A program made the translations under genes and the position numbers. Below are positions 1-8,222 of a DNA stretch of 11,314 nt, in pieces (within the stretch, counting starts at the first letter, position 1; each line of letters starts with the position of its first letter). The DNA is from Bacteroidales bacterium (GTDB lineage Bacteria > Bacteroidota > Bacteroidia > Bacteroidales > UBA12077). The stretch lies in assembly GCA_003446015.1 (NCBI GenBank), contig DMBU01000115.1:1-11314 (forward strand). The letters run 5' to 3'. The notes beneath the pieces are model-generated. The model saw only the letters and a list, made by a program, of their open reading frames with translations, made no database searches and had not been told where the DNA came from.

Positions 1-2
1 CT

Positions 3-461
3 GAGTTTTTAAAATATTCATTACTCGAAGGAGAAGACAGCAAAGTACCCCTTTCAAGAGAAATTAAAACGATTAATCATTATTTTGATATTGAAAAAGT
101 TCGTTTTGGTAATCAACTCATAATTGAATATCATATTGATCCACAGACAGAAAACTTTCTAATACCGGTTTTTCTTATTCATCCATTAATAGAAAATGCA
201 GTGAAGCATGGGATGAAAACCAGTCCTTTTCCACTTAAAATTTCTCTTACAACAATAATGAAAGAAAAAAATCTTTGGATTGAGATAACGAATTCGGGAA
301 AATGGATAGAGCGCAACCCTGTTGACGATATCGCACGAACAGGATTACAAAACACACAAAAAAGACTGAACCTTGCTTATCCAAAAGATCACATGATAGA
401 AATTTTAAAAAACGAAGATTCGGTGTGTATTAGAATAATAATCGATACTAATACAAATTAA
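3..461 (+). CDS. LytS-family sensor histidine kinase, C-terminal part (5' end outside window)
   Basis: This open frame enters from the left edge and ends at TAA 459-461, giving 152 codons of a longer protein. It matches the C-terminal half of LytS/YpdA-type kinases (His_kinase plus HATPase domains), which phosphorylate LytTR response regulators. Seen in the sequence: the linker pattern EFLKYSL...VPLSREIKTINHYFDIEKVRFG (residues 1-36), the N-box with HPLIENAVKHG (60-70), a reduced G1 segment with NSG, and the family's closing GLQNTQKRLNLAYP. The phosphoacceptor H-box and the membrane part must lie upstream of the window. The response regulator starts 3 bp after the stop, so the two form an operon and very probably a cognate pair. 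The signal sensed cannot be seen. Confidence 0.93.
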   Translation, partial: EFLKYSLLEGEDSKVPLSREIKTINHYFDIEKVRFGNQLIIEYHIDPQTENFLIPVFLIHPLIENAVKHGMKTSPFPLKISLTTIMKEKNLWIEITNSGKWIERNPVDDIARTGLQNTQKRLNLAYPKDHMIEILKNEDSVCIRIIIDTNTN

Positions 462-464
462 ACT

Positions 465-1187
465 ATGAAAAAAAATATAAAAGCTTTAATCGTTGATGAT
501 GAAGAATTAGCAAGAAGCGACCTACATGCATTACTTTCGAAAATACCATCCATTGAAATTGTAGGTGAAGCAAGTGATGTTAAAACTGCTATTGAAGCTA
601 TTGAGATGTTAAATCCCGATGTTGTTTTTTTAGATATTCAATTCCCACGTGAAACAGGATTCGATTTATTAGAAAAAGCAGATATAAAAGCAAAAATAAT
701 ATTTGTTACTGCATTTGATAAATATGCTATACGTGCATTTGAAGTTAATGCCCTGGATTATTTAATTAAACCTGTCGATCCTGAAAGATTAGCTCTAACT
801 ATTGAACGACTTGAGAATTCTGATTTACAGGAAAAAAAACAAACTGATTTTAATTATAACGACACCATTTTTATTGAACATTGTAATAAGTTTTACTTTG
901 TAAAAGTAAATTCCATTATTATGATTTCTGCTGCAACAGCCTACACGGAAATTATTACCTCAAACGGGCTTAAGCTTCTGGCACATAAATCGATGAAAGA
1001 ATGGGAAACCCGCCTTCCTCAAAATTCTTTTATACGAATTCATCGTTCAACAATCATAAATATTGATTTTATTGAAAAAATGGATAAATGGTTCAATTAC
1101 TCCTATCGGGTTTATTTAAAAAATATTGGTAATCCAATTTCAATAAGTCGTCGTTATATTGCAGCTATAAGAGAAAGGATGACATAA
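465..1187 (+). CDS. LytTR-family response regulator
   Basis: This 240-residue two-domain regulator is likely phosphorylated by the LytS-like kinase just upstream (3-bp gap). The receiver domain spans about 5-120, with acidic residues D11/D12, phosphoacceptor D57 (FLD), T82 and K102 (IKPVD). The LytTR DNA-binding domain spans about 133-238 and shows the typical FIRIHRSTIINIDFI block (189-203) and SISRRY (226-231). The family usually binds paired direct repeats upstream of target promoters. The target is not evident: the next gene is on the other strand behind a hairpin, so it need not be controlled by this protein. Length and start fit the family, and the ATG follows the kinase stop directly. 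Confidence 0.96.
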   Translation: MKKNIKALIVDDEELARSDLHALLSKIPSIEIVGEASDVKTAIEAIEMLNPDVVFLDIQFPRETGFDLLEKADIKAKIIFVTAFDKYAIRAFEVNALDYLIKPVDPERLALTIERLENSDLQEKKQTDFNYNDTIFIEHCNKFYFVKVNSIIMISAATAYTEIITSNGLKLLAHKSMKEWETRLPQNSFIRIHRSTIINIDFIEKMDKWFNYSYRVYLKNIGNPISISRRYIAAIRERMT

Positions 1188-1206
1188 CTATAACCTTTTT
1201 TCAAAA

Positions 1207-1233
1207 GAAAGCCCTGACAAAATCAGAGCTTTT
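1207..1233. terminator. Hairpin between converging genes, probable two-way terminator
   Basis: AAAGC-C-CTGA, loop CAAAA, TCAG-A-GCTTT forms a 10-position stem with one C/A mismatch and an extra G-T pair at the base. The + strand side ends in TTTT. On the - strand the stem is followed by a T-rich run (TTTCTTTTG). It lies 19 bp after the response regulator stop and 23 bp after the permease stop, so it is well placed to end both transcripts. The stem is modest in strength. Confidence 0.6.
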
Positions 1234-1256
1234 AGTTATTGCCTTATTATATTTTA

Positions 1257-3674
1257 CTACTCGTATCTCAAACTATTTACAGGATTAGCAGTAGCTGCCT
1301 TAATTGCCTGCGAACTAACTGTTATTGATGCAATTAATAATCCTAAGATTCCTGATGCAATAAATACCCACCACTTTATTTCGACCTGGTATGCAAAGTT
1401 CATCAACCATCTTTTCATAAAGAAATAAGCTATTGGCCATGCAACAACATTTGCCCAAAGAACCCATTTTGTAAACTGAATTAATAAAATACTGACAATT
1501 TTTTTAGTGGATGCGCCTAAAGCTTTTCTAATTCCTATTTCTTTGGTTTTATTTTCAGCCATAAATGATGCTAAGCCAAATAATCCCAGACAAGCAATAA
1601 AAATGGCTAAAATTGAAAATATAAAAAACACATTCCCTGTCTGAAACTCGCTTTTATGCATATTATCAAAATCGTCTTCCATAATGTAATAATCCATTGG
1701 TGCGCCCTGAGCAAATTTTTTCCAAATACTATTTACAATTTCAATAGAGTTCTCATTCATTTCGCTATTCATTTTAATAGAAATCAGAGCCGGATTATTA
1801 ACAAAAAATGATGTTAAAACAACTCCATCAACATCATCGTGAAAAGACCTGTAATTGAAGTCTTTTACCACACCAATAATGTTCCATCGATATATTTGTC
1901 CATAAAAATTGGTTACTAATCTTTTTCCGACCGGATTTTCAAGCTCAAACTCTTTAACAGCAGCCTCATTAAGAACAATCGAAAATGTATCACTTGATAA
2001 ATCCTCTGAAAAAAATCTGCCTTCCTTTATTTTTAATTCATATGCATCCATAAAATTATTTTCAACAGCAATCATTCTTGGGGCATATGCCTTATTTGCA
2101 CCATCTCCTTCGACAGCTATAGGCAAACCACTCAGACTGCGAGCTGGAAGAGAACTTGATGTTGTAACTTCATTAATTAAAGGATTTGCTTCTAATTCTT
2201 TTTTAAACGACTCATAGGACTTTCCTAGTTCTCCCATATTTTCAATGACTAAAATATTTTCTTTGTTAAATCCAATATCTTTGTTTCGTAGCAAATTCAG
2301 TTGAGAATAAATAATAAATGTGCATATAAACAAAGCGATGGACACAGAAAACTGAAAAATAACCAGAAAGCTTCTAAACCAACTATGTGTATTTGTCGAT
2401 AAAATTTTACCTTTAATTACATTCAGAATTTTAGTTGATGATAAATAACTAGCTGAATATAGTCCTGATAAAACACCAACTATTATTGCTAATAGTATAA
2501 GACCAGGCAATACATAAACGTTTGAAAAATATCCAATAGTTAATTCCTTTAAGGTAAAACTATTGAATATTGGCAATACCGATTCTATAATTATCATAGC
2601 AAGACTAAGTGAGATCATGCTCATTACAATGGATTCAAAAAGAAATTGCTTAAATAAGCTTATCCTAAAAGCACCAACAACTTTCCGAATACCAACTTCT
2701 TTAGCCCTTGTTGCAGAACGTGCTGTAGATAAATTCATGAAATTGATAATGGCAACGAATAATATAAAGATTGCAATAATCGAAAAGGTATAAACATAAA
2801 CAATATTCGAATTCGGTTCTATTTCATAGGTGGTATGAGATTTTAAATGGATATCAGTAATGGGTTGAAGCAAATATCTAAAACTATTATCACCCGATTT
2901 AATAAATTCGTCAAAACTAACACCAAAAACAGATTCCATTTCCGGCCCAACATATTTTATAGCTACATCTAACATCTTCTCTATCATCTTCTGTGCATCA
3001 ACACCTTCTTCCAACAATACATAATTATATGAAAAGTCGTTAGACATCCATGTTTCATAATTCGCAAATGGTGCTGATACTGCTGAAAGTAAGATGTTAT
3101 AATGAAAATGTGAATTGGAAGGACAATCCTTAATAATTCCTTGAATCAAATATTCTTCATTTTCAATATTTAAAGCCCTTCCAACAATATCCGTCGAACC
3201 AAAATATTTATTCGCAGCAGACTCTGTAAGTAAAATATTAAATGGAGTATTTAATACACTATTCGGCTTACTACTTAAAAAATCAATACTAAACATTTCA
3301 AAGAAGGTACTATCTACAAAGAATGCTTTATTCTCTGTAAACTTTTTATCATTTAGTTTAATCGTAGCATCTTCAAATTTTACGACTCTTGTTGAATTGA
3401 TAAATTCTGGAATTTCGTCAACAAATGTTTTTCCAACAGGAGCTCCTGTTACATATGCCTTCATATTATTTCCTTGTAAAACAGCATCAATACCTATACG
3501 GTATATTTGATCAGCTTTCTCATGGTGCTTATCATAACTTAATTCATCGATAATAAATAGAAATATGAGAATACTGCAGGCCATCCCAATGGATAATCCT
3601 AAAAGATTTATAACAGAATAAGTTTTATTCCTTATTAAATTTCGAATGGATACTTTGAAAAAATTACGTATCAT
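1257..3674 (-). CDS. FtsX/MacB-type ABC transporter permease
   Basis: This 805-residue inner-membrane permease belongs to the large Bacteroidota FtsX family with two repeats. A first membrane segment (about 20-42) follows the usual start MIRNFFKVSIRNLIRNKTYS. A periplasmic MacB-like core domain (about 50-285) and an FtsX block with three helices (about 293-410) come next. A second copy follows: helix at about 435-458, periplasmic domain 460-675, and three helices 685-790. Each FtsX block starts with the coupling motif KEVGIRKVVGA (323-333) or KEIGIRKALGA. Such permeases act with a separate LolD/MacB-type ATPase, and none is encoded nearby. They are thought to drive periplasmic extrusion or lipoprotein work rather than simple import. 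The gene is divergent from an NtrC-type regulator, with sigma-54-like and enhancer-like sites upstream, and it ends facing the LytR gene. The substrate is unknown. Confidence 0.95.
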   Translation of the reverse strand: MIRNFFKVSIRNLIRNKTYSVINLLGLSIGMACSILIFLFIIDELSYDKHHEKADQIYRIGIDAVLQGNNMKAYVTGAPVGKTFVDEIPEFINSTRVVKFEDATIKLNDKKFTENKAFFVDSTFFEMFSIDFLSSKPNSVLNTPFNILLTESAANKYFGSTDIVGRALNIENEEYLIQGIIKDCPSNSHFHYNILLSAVSAPFANYETWMSNDFSYNYVLLEEGVDAQKMIEKMLDVAIKYVGPEMESVFGVSFDEFIKSGDNSFRYLLQPITDIHLKSHTTYEIEPNSNIVYVYTFSIIAIFILFVAIINFMNLSTARSATRAKEVGIRKVVGAFRISLFKQFLFESIVMSMISLSLAMIIIESVLPIFNSFTLKELTIGYFSNVYVLPGLILLAIIVGVLSGLYSASYLSSTKILNVIKGKILSTNTHSWFRSFLVIFQFSVSIALFICTFIIYSQLNLLRNKDIGFNKENILVIENMGELGKSYESFKKELEANPLINEVTTSSSLPARSLSGLPIAVEGDGANKAYAPRMIAVENNFMDAYELKIKEGRFFSEDLSSDTFSIVLNEAAVKEFELENPVGKRLVTNFYGQIYRWNIIGVVKDFNYRSFHDDVDGVVLTSFFVNNPALISIKMNSEMNENSIEIVNSIWKKFAQGAPMDYYIMEDDFDNMHKSEFQTGNVFFIFSILAIFIACLGLFGLASFMAENKTKEIGIRKALGASTKKIVSILLIQFTKWVLWANVVAWPIAYFFMKRWLMNFAYQVEIKWWVFIASGILGLLIASITVSSQAIKAATANPVNSLRYE

Positions 3675-3711
3675 ATTTTTAGTTTTTAGTATTTGACATT
3701 TTTAAGACTTA

Positions 3712-3729
3712 TGCCAATAAAAATGCCAA
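3712..3729 (-). promoter_or_regulatory. Candidate sigma-54 (-24/-12) promoter of the permease gene
   Basis: Read on the - strand this is TTGGCA, six bases (TTTTTA), TTGGCA. The sigma-54 consensus is TTGGCA-N6-TTGC, so the -24 half is perfect and the -12 half has TTGG where TTGC is expected. The spacing from GG to the -13 G is the required 12 bases. The predicted start lies near 3702, giving a leader of about 28 nt. No TAnnTTTG element for the main sigma factor was found on this strand in the gap. The divergent gene encodes a sigma-54 activator, which supports the call. The -12 mismatch is the weak point. Confidence 0.5.
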
Positions 3730-3791
3730 CTATTTTAAGACGCTAAAAAACAAGCAATTAATATATAAATAGAATTGCTAAATTTTTAATT

Positions 3792-3829
3792 ATGTAAAAT
3801 ATTTTTACATTTAGGTAGAGTTTTTTTAC
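3792..3829. promoter_or_regulatory. Tandem dyads, probable binding sites of the NtrC-type regulator
   Basis: A perfect inverted repeat, ATGTAAAA-TAT-TTTTACAT, occupies 3792-3810; its 15-bp core is GTAAAA-TAT-TTTTAC (3794-3808). A second copy, GTAGAG-TTT-TTTTAC, lies at 3815-3829 with two A-to-G changes in the left arm. The centres (3801 and 3822) are 21 bp apart, two helical turns. Relative to the predicted sigma-54 start at 3702 they sit near -99 and -120, the usual place for enhancers of NtrC-family activators. Their proximity to the regulator's own start (3855) also allows autoregulation. That this regulator is the binder is inference. Confidence 0.55.
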
Positions 3830-3854
3830 GTTAACGGACAATTTAATCAAAAGA

Positions 3855-5213
3855 ATGCAAAACGGGAAAATATTAATAGTCGATGATGATAAAAGTATTC
3901 TTCGCTCTCTTGAAATCCTTCTAGAAAATGAATTCGAGTTGGTTAAAACCATTTCGAATCCGAATTTAATTTTATCGGAATATCAAAAAGGGATTTACGA
4001 TGTAGTTTTACTCGACATGAACTTTTCTACAGGGATTAATACCGGAAACGAAGGAATATTTTGGTTAAACGAGATCTTAAAAACGGACAAAAAAGCGATA
4101 ATTATTCTCTTAACAGCATATGGTGATGTCGACTTAGCAGTAAAAGCCATGAAAGAAGGGGCAACTGATTTTGTTATTAAACCCTGGAATAATGAGAAAT
4201 TAATATATACCTTAAAATCTGCTTGTAAAATTCGTCAATCGCAACTTGAAATAAATAAACTAGCTAAAGAAAAAGACACCCTAAGTGCAGAAATAAACAA
4301 ATCGAAAGAAAAGATAATTGGTGCTTCTAAAGTTATGAATAAAATCTATTCGATGATCGATAAAGTAGCCCCAACCGATGCCAATATTTTAATATTAGGC
4401 GAGAATGGAACAGGTAAAGAACTTATTGCAAGGGAAATACATCGAAAATCGAAACGAAATTTAAAACCCATGATTAGCATTGACATGGGGACCATATCTG
4501 AAAGTTTGTTTGAGAGCGAACTTTTCGGACATAAAAAAGGAGCTTTTACCGATGCCAAAGAAGATCGAACAGGACGATTTGAGATTGCCAGCGGAGGAAC
4601 CTTATTTTTAGATGAAATAAGTAATATTCCGGTTTCGCTGCAATCTAAAATACTCACAGCTATACAAAAGGGAGAGATCGTTCCATTAGGAAGTAATAAA
4701 CCAGTAACAATTGATGTTCGGTTAATTACAGCAACAAATAAAAATCCTGAAGATTTAATTCAACAAGGTTTATTCCGCGAAGATCTATATTATAGAATTA
4801 ATACAGTTCAAATTGAACTTCCTCCATTACGTGAACGACAAGATGATATTATTCAAATTGCGGAGTATTATCTGGGAATATTTGCATCTAAATATGAAAA
4901 AAAGCAGTTAAAGTTCAGCACTGGTGCAAAAAATACCTTGAAAAATTATCAATGGCCGGGAAATATTCGCGAATTAAAACACTCCATTGAGAAAGCAGTA
5001 ATTTTAAATGATGGAGATATATTGCAATCTGAAGATTTTATGTTTAAGCAAGAATCTAAAACATCTGAATGGCCTTTAAAATTTGACGAAATTGAAAGAA
5101 TCGCTATACAAAGAGCTTTACAAAATAATGCCGGTAAAATGATTGATGCTGCAAAAGAATTAGGATTAACACGTCAGACATTATATAATAAGCTTAAGAA
5201 ATATAATTTGTAG
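3855..5213 (+). CDS. NtrC-family sigma-54-dependent response regulator
   Basis: This 452-residue activator has three complete domains. The receiver (1-125) has D11/D12, phosphoacceptor D54 (LLDM), T87 and K109. The AAA+ domain (about 153-390) has Walker A GENGTGKE (182-189), the sigma-54 contact loop GAFTDA (229-234, consensus GAFTGA), Walker B TLFLDE (249-254), the arginine region FREDLYYR (307-314) and WPGNIREL (367-374). The C-terminal Fis-type helix-turn-helix (about 425-452) holds AAKELGLTRQTLYNKLKKY. On phosphorylation such proteins form hexamers that open sigma-54 promoters from a distance. The cognate kinase follows after 2 bp. The divergent permease with a sigma-54-like promoter is the likely target. 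No promoter for this gene itself is recognisable. Confidence 0.96.
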   Translation: MQNGKILIVDDDKSILRSLEILLENEFELVKTISNPNLILSEYQKGIYDVVLLDMNFSTGINTGNEGIFWLNEILKTDKKAIIILLTAYGDVDLAVKAMKEGATDFVIKPWNNEKLIYTLKSACKIRQSQLEINKLAKEKDTLSAEINKSKEKIIGASKVMNKIYSMIDKVAPTDANILILGENGTGKELIAREIHRKSKRNLKPMISIDMGTISESLFESELFGHKKGAFTDAKEDRTGRFEIASGGTLFLDEISNIPVSLQSKILTAIQKGEIVPLGSNKPVTIDVRLITATNKNPEDLIQQGLFREDLYYRINTVQIELPPLRERQDDIIQIAEYYLGIFASKYEKKQLKFSTGAKNTLKNYQWPGNIRELKHSIEKAVILNDGDILQSEDFMFKQESKTSEWPLKFDEIERIAIQRALQNNAGKMIDAAKELGLTRQTLYNKLKKYNL

Positions 5214-5215
5214 TT

Positions 5216-6568
5216 ATGTTAAGCAGAAAATTCTATATCAATATTATCATAAGAATACTATTTATTCTTATAACGTGTTTGGTTTTCATCCCATTTATAG
5301 GAAATGAAGAAAAACTTTTTACCGTATTAAGTTTAATCGTATTGGTTGTAATTCAAATTTATTTGCTTTTGAATTACATTAACCGGTTTAACATGGAAGT
5401 TGCTAACTTTTTTTCTGCATTAAAAACCAATGATGCTTCATTTGCATTTCATGACAATATATTTCCATATATCTCAACTAAGGTCAGAAATGATATTGAA
5501 CATATTAGAAACCAGCTTTTTAATATTACTGAATTAAAGGAAATCCAACAATCTTATTTTAAAACGGTAATTGAAACTGCACAAACCGGATTAATTTCTA
5601 TCGATGAAACAGGTAAAATAGAACTGATAAACAGATGTGCCTTAGATCTCCTAAATATTAACAAGATTTCTCATATAAAAGCACTTGAGAATATTCACCC
5701 CAGCTTGTATCAAATCATACAGAATGCATCTGCAGGATTCGAAAAATCTATCCTGATAAAAGGAAAAACAAAAGCAATCCCTTTGTCAATAAAAGTAGCA
5801 GAGTTTAAACAAAAGAAAACATGCTTTAAACTGGTTTCCTTTCAAAACATTGAATCAGAACTAAAAGATAAAGAAATTGAATCATGGCATAAGCTTATCC
5901 GAGTACTGACTCATGAAATTAACAATACCGTTTCGCCCATAACATCATTGGCTAGTTCAATTGAAAAACTATATCAGAACAGCAACAATAAAAAAATCAC
6001 AAAAGCAGAAGTTTCCGATAGTATTATAGATAAGACATATGAAGGCTTACATCTTATTTCGCAACGCGGTGAAGGATTAATTGAATTTGTAAATAATTAC
6101 CGAAACATTGCATCTCTCAAAACGATGAATTTCTCTTTGTTTAAAGTAGCTGAGCTTTTTTATAATCTTGAATTATTAATGAAGAATAAATTAGATGTAA
6201 AAAGCATCAGGTTTTTTATTGATGTAAAACCAATTGATTTAGAGATAAAAGCTGATAAAAAGTTTATTGAACAAATATTCATTAATTTAATTAAAAACTC
6301 TATTGATTCAATTCACACAGATTCAGGAATAATAAGCTTAAAAGCATTTAAAAATGAGGAAAATAAAATAATTCTTGAAATTAAGGATAATGGAGCTGGA
6401 ATACCTGAAGAAATCATTGATCAAATTTTTATTCCATTCTTTACTACCAAAAAAGATGGTTCAGGAATTGGCCTAAGCCTAGCACAGCAAATTATGCGAT
6501 TGCACGGTGGAGATATTTCTGTTATATCAACACCAAATATAGAAACAACATTCATACTAAGCTTTTAA
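5216..6568 (+). CDS. Membrane-bound PAS sensor histidine kinase, partner of the NtrC-type regulator
   Basis: This 450-residue kinase starts 2 bp after the regulator stop (TAGTTATG), so the two are co-translated or nearly so. Two membrane helices (about 8-28 and 34-53) enclose only about five residues, so there is almost no periplasmic sensor. A linker (54-110) leads to a cytoplasmic PAS-like domain (about 112-215, with TAQTGLISIDETGKIELIN). The phosphoacceptor is H233 in LTHEINN, the NtrB-like form of the H-box. The ATPase domain has the N-box NLIKNSIDS (357-365), G1 DNGAGI (391-396), F-box FIPFFTTK (405-412) and G2 GSGIGL (415-420), all intact. The short periplasmic loop suggests sensing in the membrane or cytoplasm, possibly through the PAS domain. 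This architecture is common beside NtrC-type regulators and FtsX permeases in Bacteroidota. Confidence 0.95.
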   Translation: MLSRKFYINIIIRILFILITCLVFIPFIGNEEKLFTVLSLIVLVVIQIYLLLNYINRFNMEVANFFSALKTNDASFAFHDNIFPYISTKVRNDIEHIRNQLFNITELKEIQQSYFKTVIETAQTGLISIDETGKIELINRCALDLLNINKISHIKALENIHPSLYQIIQNASAGFEKSILIKGKTKAIPLSIKVAEFKQKKTCFKLVSFQNIESELKDKEIESWHKLIRVLTHEINNTVSPITSLASSIEKLYQNSNNKKITKAEVSDSIIDKTYEGLHLISQRGEGLIEFVNNYRNIASLKTMNFSLFKVAELFYNLELLMKNKLDVKSIRFFIDVKPIDLEIKADKKFIEQIFINLIKNSIDSIHTDSGIISLKAFKNEENKIILEIKDNGAGIPEEIIDQIFIPFFTTKKDGSGIGLSLAQQIMRLHGGDISVISTPNIETTFILSF

Positions 6569-6654
6569 ATATATGCATATTAAACCATTTTAAAATTATA
6601 CCATCTTAACAATTATTAAATACTAATTATTAACTCTTATTTAATCTATATTTT

Positions 6655-8181
6655 ATGAAATCAGACTTTTCAATATTCTTCAAAACATCAGTATTATTAC
6701 TTGTTTTGTTTACGCATTCCATTCATTCCACATATGCAAATGAAGAAAAAGAATTAGGAACAATTCTAACTAAAATGGGAATCAGATATGAAAATATCGC
6801 TCAGGAACTTGGAGTTGCATATTGGTATTTTTATTCTGCAGAAGCCGAAGCTGATCTTAAAACCCCAAAAGATAAATTCTATACGCTATTAATTAATGAT
6901 ACTTTAAATACATTAATTGATACATGGTACCCAAATCTTTCAGAAATAAAAGATACAATATTGAAAGCACAGGTAGAAAAATGGCATAATGTGTTATTGT
7001 CGGCTAAAGTTGAATACGATGCAGAAATTATGAAATTGCGAAACGAACTGGAAGAAATGCTTCAGGTATCGGGAGAAAAGGATAACTCAGATTACGACTT
7101 TGAAAGCAACATGTTAAAACTTATTGAACTACGCAATAAAAAATCAGTTGAACTGGGTTATAAAAACTATATTCACTTATCTTTTGAAACCAACGGTTTA
7201 GGTTATGAATGGTTTATGAATTTTATTGATGAGATGGATAAATCAACGCTTGACAGATATACAGCACTAGTTGAAAAAACGAAAATAGAAAATGACATTA
7301 ATGAATTTGGTCAGAGAAATGCTTTTCAATTCATTGGCCAATTCTATGGCAATAATGATCCTGCTAAAGTTAAAGATTCAGACAATATTGAACTGGTAAG
7401 AAAATCATTAGCCAATATTGGAATAAGTTACAATGAACTGCCCGCTAAACTTGTTGAAATGAAGCTTCCTGAAGGTGTTGGTGGCCAGGGATTAATGATA
7501 AATATTCCAAATGATTTTCGTGCCGTAATGACGCTCGGTATGGAAATCTCGACCTGGATGCACGAAATGGGTCACGGATTGCATGGTTTGTACAACTCAA
7601 TAAATAAACCTGTTTTGGAAGGTTATGAGTGGATTCCAGGAAATGCAAACCCTTCATTTGCAGAGGGAATGGCAGAAACTTCTGCCTGGTTTACCAGAAA
7701 TATTGAGTGGCAAAAAGAATATACAAATCTTACTGAAGAAGAAATTGCAAATCGAAAAGAAACTGTAAATACCTATATAACAGCATTTATTCGCTACCAT
7801 CTTTTCAATTTTATGCGCGAAACAGAATTATATCTGCATCCTGAAAAAACCTATGAAAAAATTCAGAAAGAACTTGCCAAAAAATATTTGTTAATTGAAA
7901 CAGAAGATATAAGAACTCAAAGCATTGCAAGCATTATTTATGTTTCTTACCCACTCTATCTTCAAAATTATCTGATTGCCGACATGGTTGCCTGTCAGGT
8001 ACATAGTACTTTAGAAGAAAAATTTGGTAAGGATTATGCGTTCAACAATGATGTTGGAGCATATCTAATAAAAAACTTCTATAGCTCCGGCGAATATTAT
8101 AATTGGAACGATCGATTAATACATGGAACGGGAAAACCTTTAGACATTGAGTCTTACCTGAAATATTATAAGATAAAATAA
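6655..8181 (+). CDS. Exported zinc metallopeptidase, M3/M2-like (gluzincin)
   Basis: This 508-residue protein has a signal peptide: a hydrophobic stretch at about 12-20 and probable cleavage after STYA (residue 28), so it should act in the periplasm or outside the cell. The zinc site is HEMGHGLH (303-310), with ligands H303 and H307 and catalytic base E304; E337 in NPSFAEG is the likely third ligand. HExGHxxH is the form of family M3 (oligoendopeptidase F, thimet-type), whereas HEMGH and NPxFxE recall M2 (angiotensin-converting enzyme). Later M3-like features are YPLYLQNYLIADM (432-444) and a closing TGKPLDIESYLKYY (492-505). The mature protein, about 480 residues, is shorter than most M3 members. 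It probably cleaves short peptides. It stands alone on its strand, 86 bp after the kinase gene, and its AT-rich leader shows no clear promoter. Which of the two families it belongs to is uncertain. Confidence 0.85.
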   Translation: MKSDFSIFFKTSVLLLVLFTHSIHSTYANEEKELGTILTKMGIRYENIAQELGVAYWYFYSAEAEADLKTPKDKFYTLLINDTLNTLIDTWYPNLSEIKDTILKAQVEKWHNVLLSAKVEYDAEIMKLRNELEEMLQVSGEKDNSDYDFESNMLKLIELRNKKSVELGYKNYIHLSFETNGLGYEWFMNFIDEMDKSTLDRYTALVEKTKIENDINEFGQRNAFQFIGQFYGNNDPAKVKDSDNIELVRKSLANIGISYNELPAKLVEMKLPEGVGGQGLMINIPNDFRAVMTLGMEISTWMHEMGHGLHGLYNSINKPVLEGYEWIPGNANPSFAEGMAETSAWFTRNIEWQKEYTNLTEEEIANRKETVNTYITAFIRYHLFNFMRETELYLHPEKTYEKIQKELAKKYLLIETEDIRTQSIASIIYVSYPLYLQNYLIADMVACQVHSTLEEKFGKDYAFNNDVGAYLIKNFYSSGEYYNWNDRLIHGTGKPLDIESYLKYYKIK

Positions 8182-8222
8182 ATAAAACAGGCTATTTTAA
8201 AAAAGTTATTATAATAAAAGTT

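Noticed and set aside
3829..3836. Palindrome CGTTAACG next to the second dyad
   Set aside because: It is short and unique in the gap; without conservation data it cannot be told from chance, although it may be part of the regulatory region.
3758..3952. Open frame of 64 codons on the - strand over the start of the NtrC-type regulator
   Set aside because: It overlaps conserved receiver-domain codons and the regulatory dyads; the translated sequence looks like antisense shadow.
6611..6633. AATTATTAA repeated at 6611 and 6625 before the peptidase gene
   Set aside because: Nine A/T-only bases in an A/T-rich leader are likely to recur by chance; no symmetry or promoter element accompanies them.
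8206..8217. Palindrome TTATTATAATAA after the peptidase stop, considered as a terminator
   Set aside because: The stem is only A-T pairs with no loop and no T run after it, so it would not form a stable hairpin.
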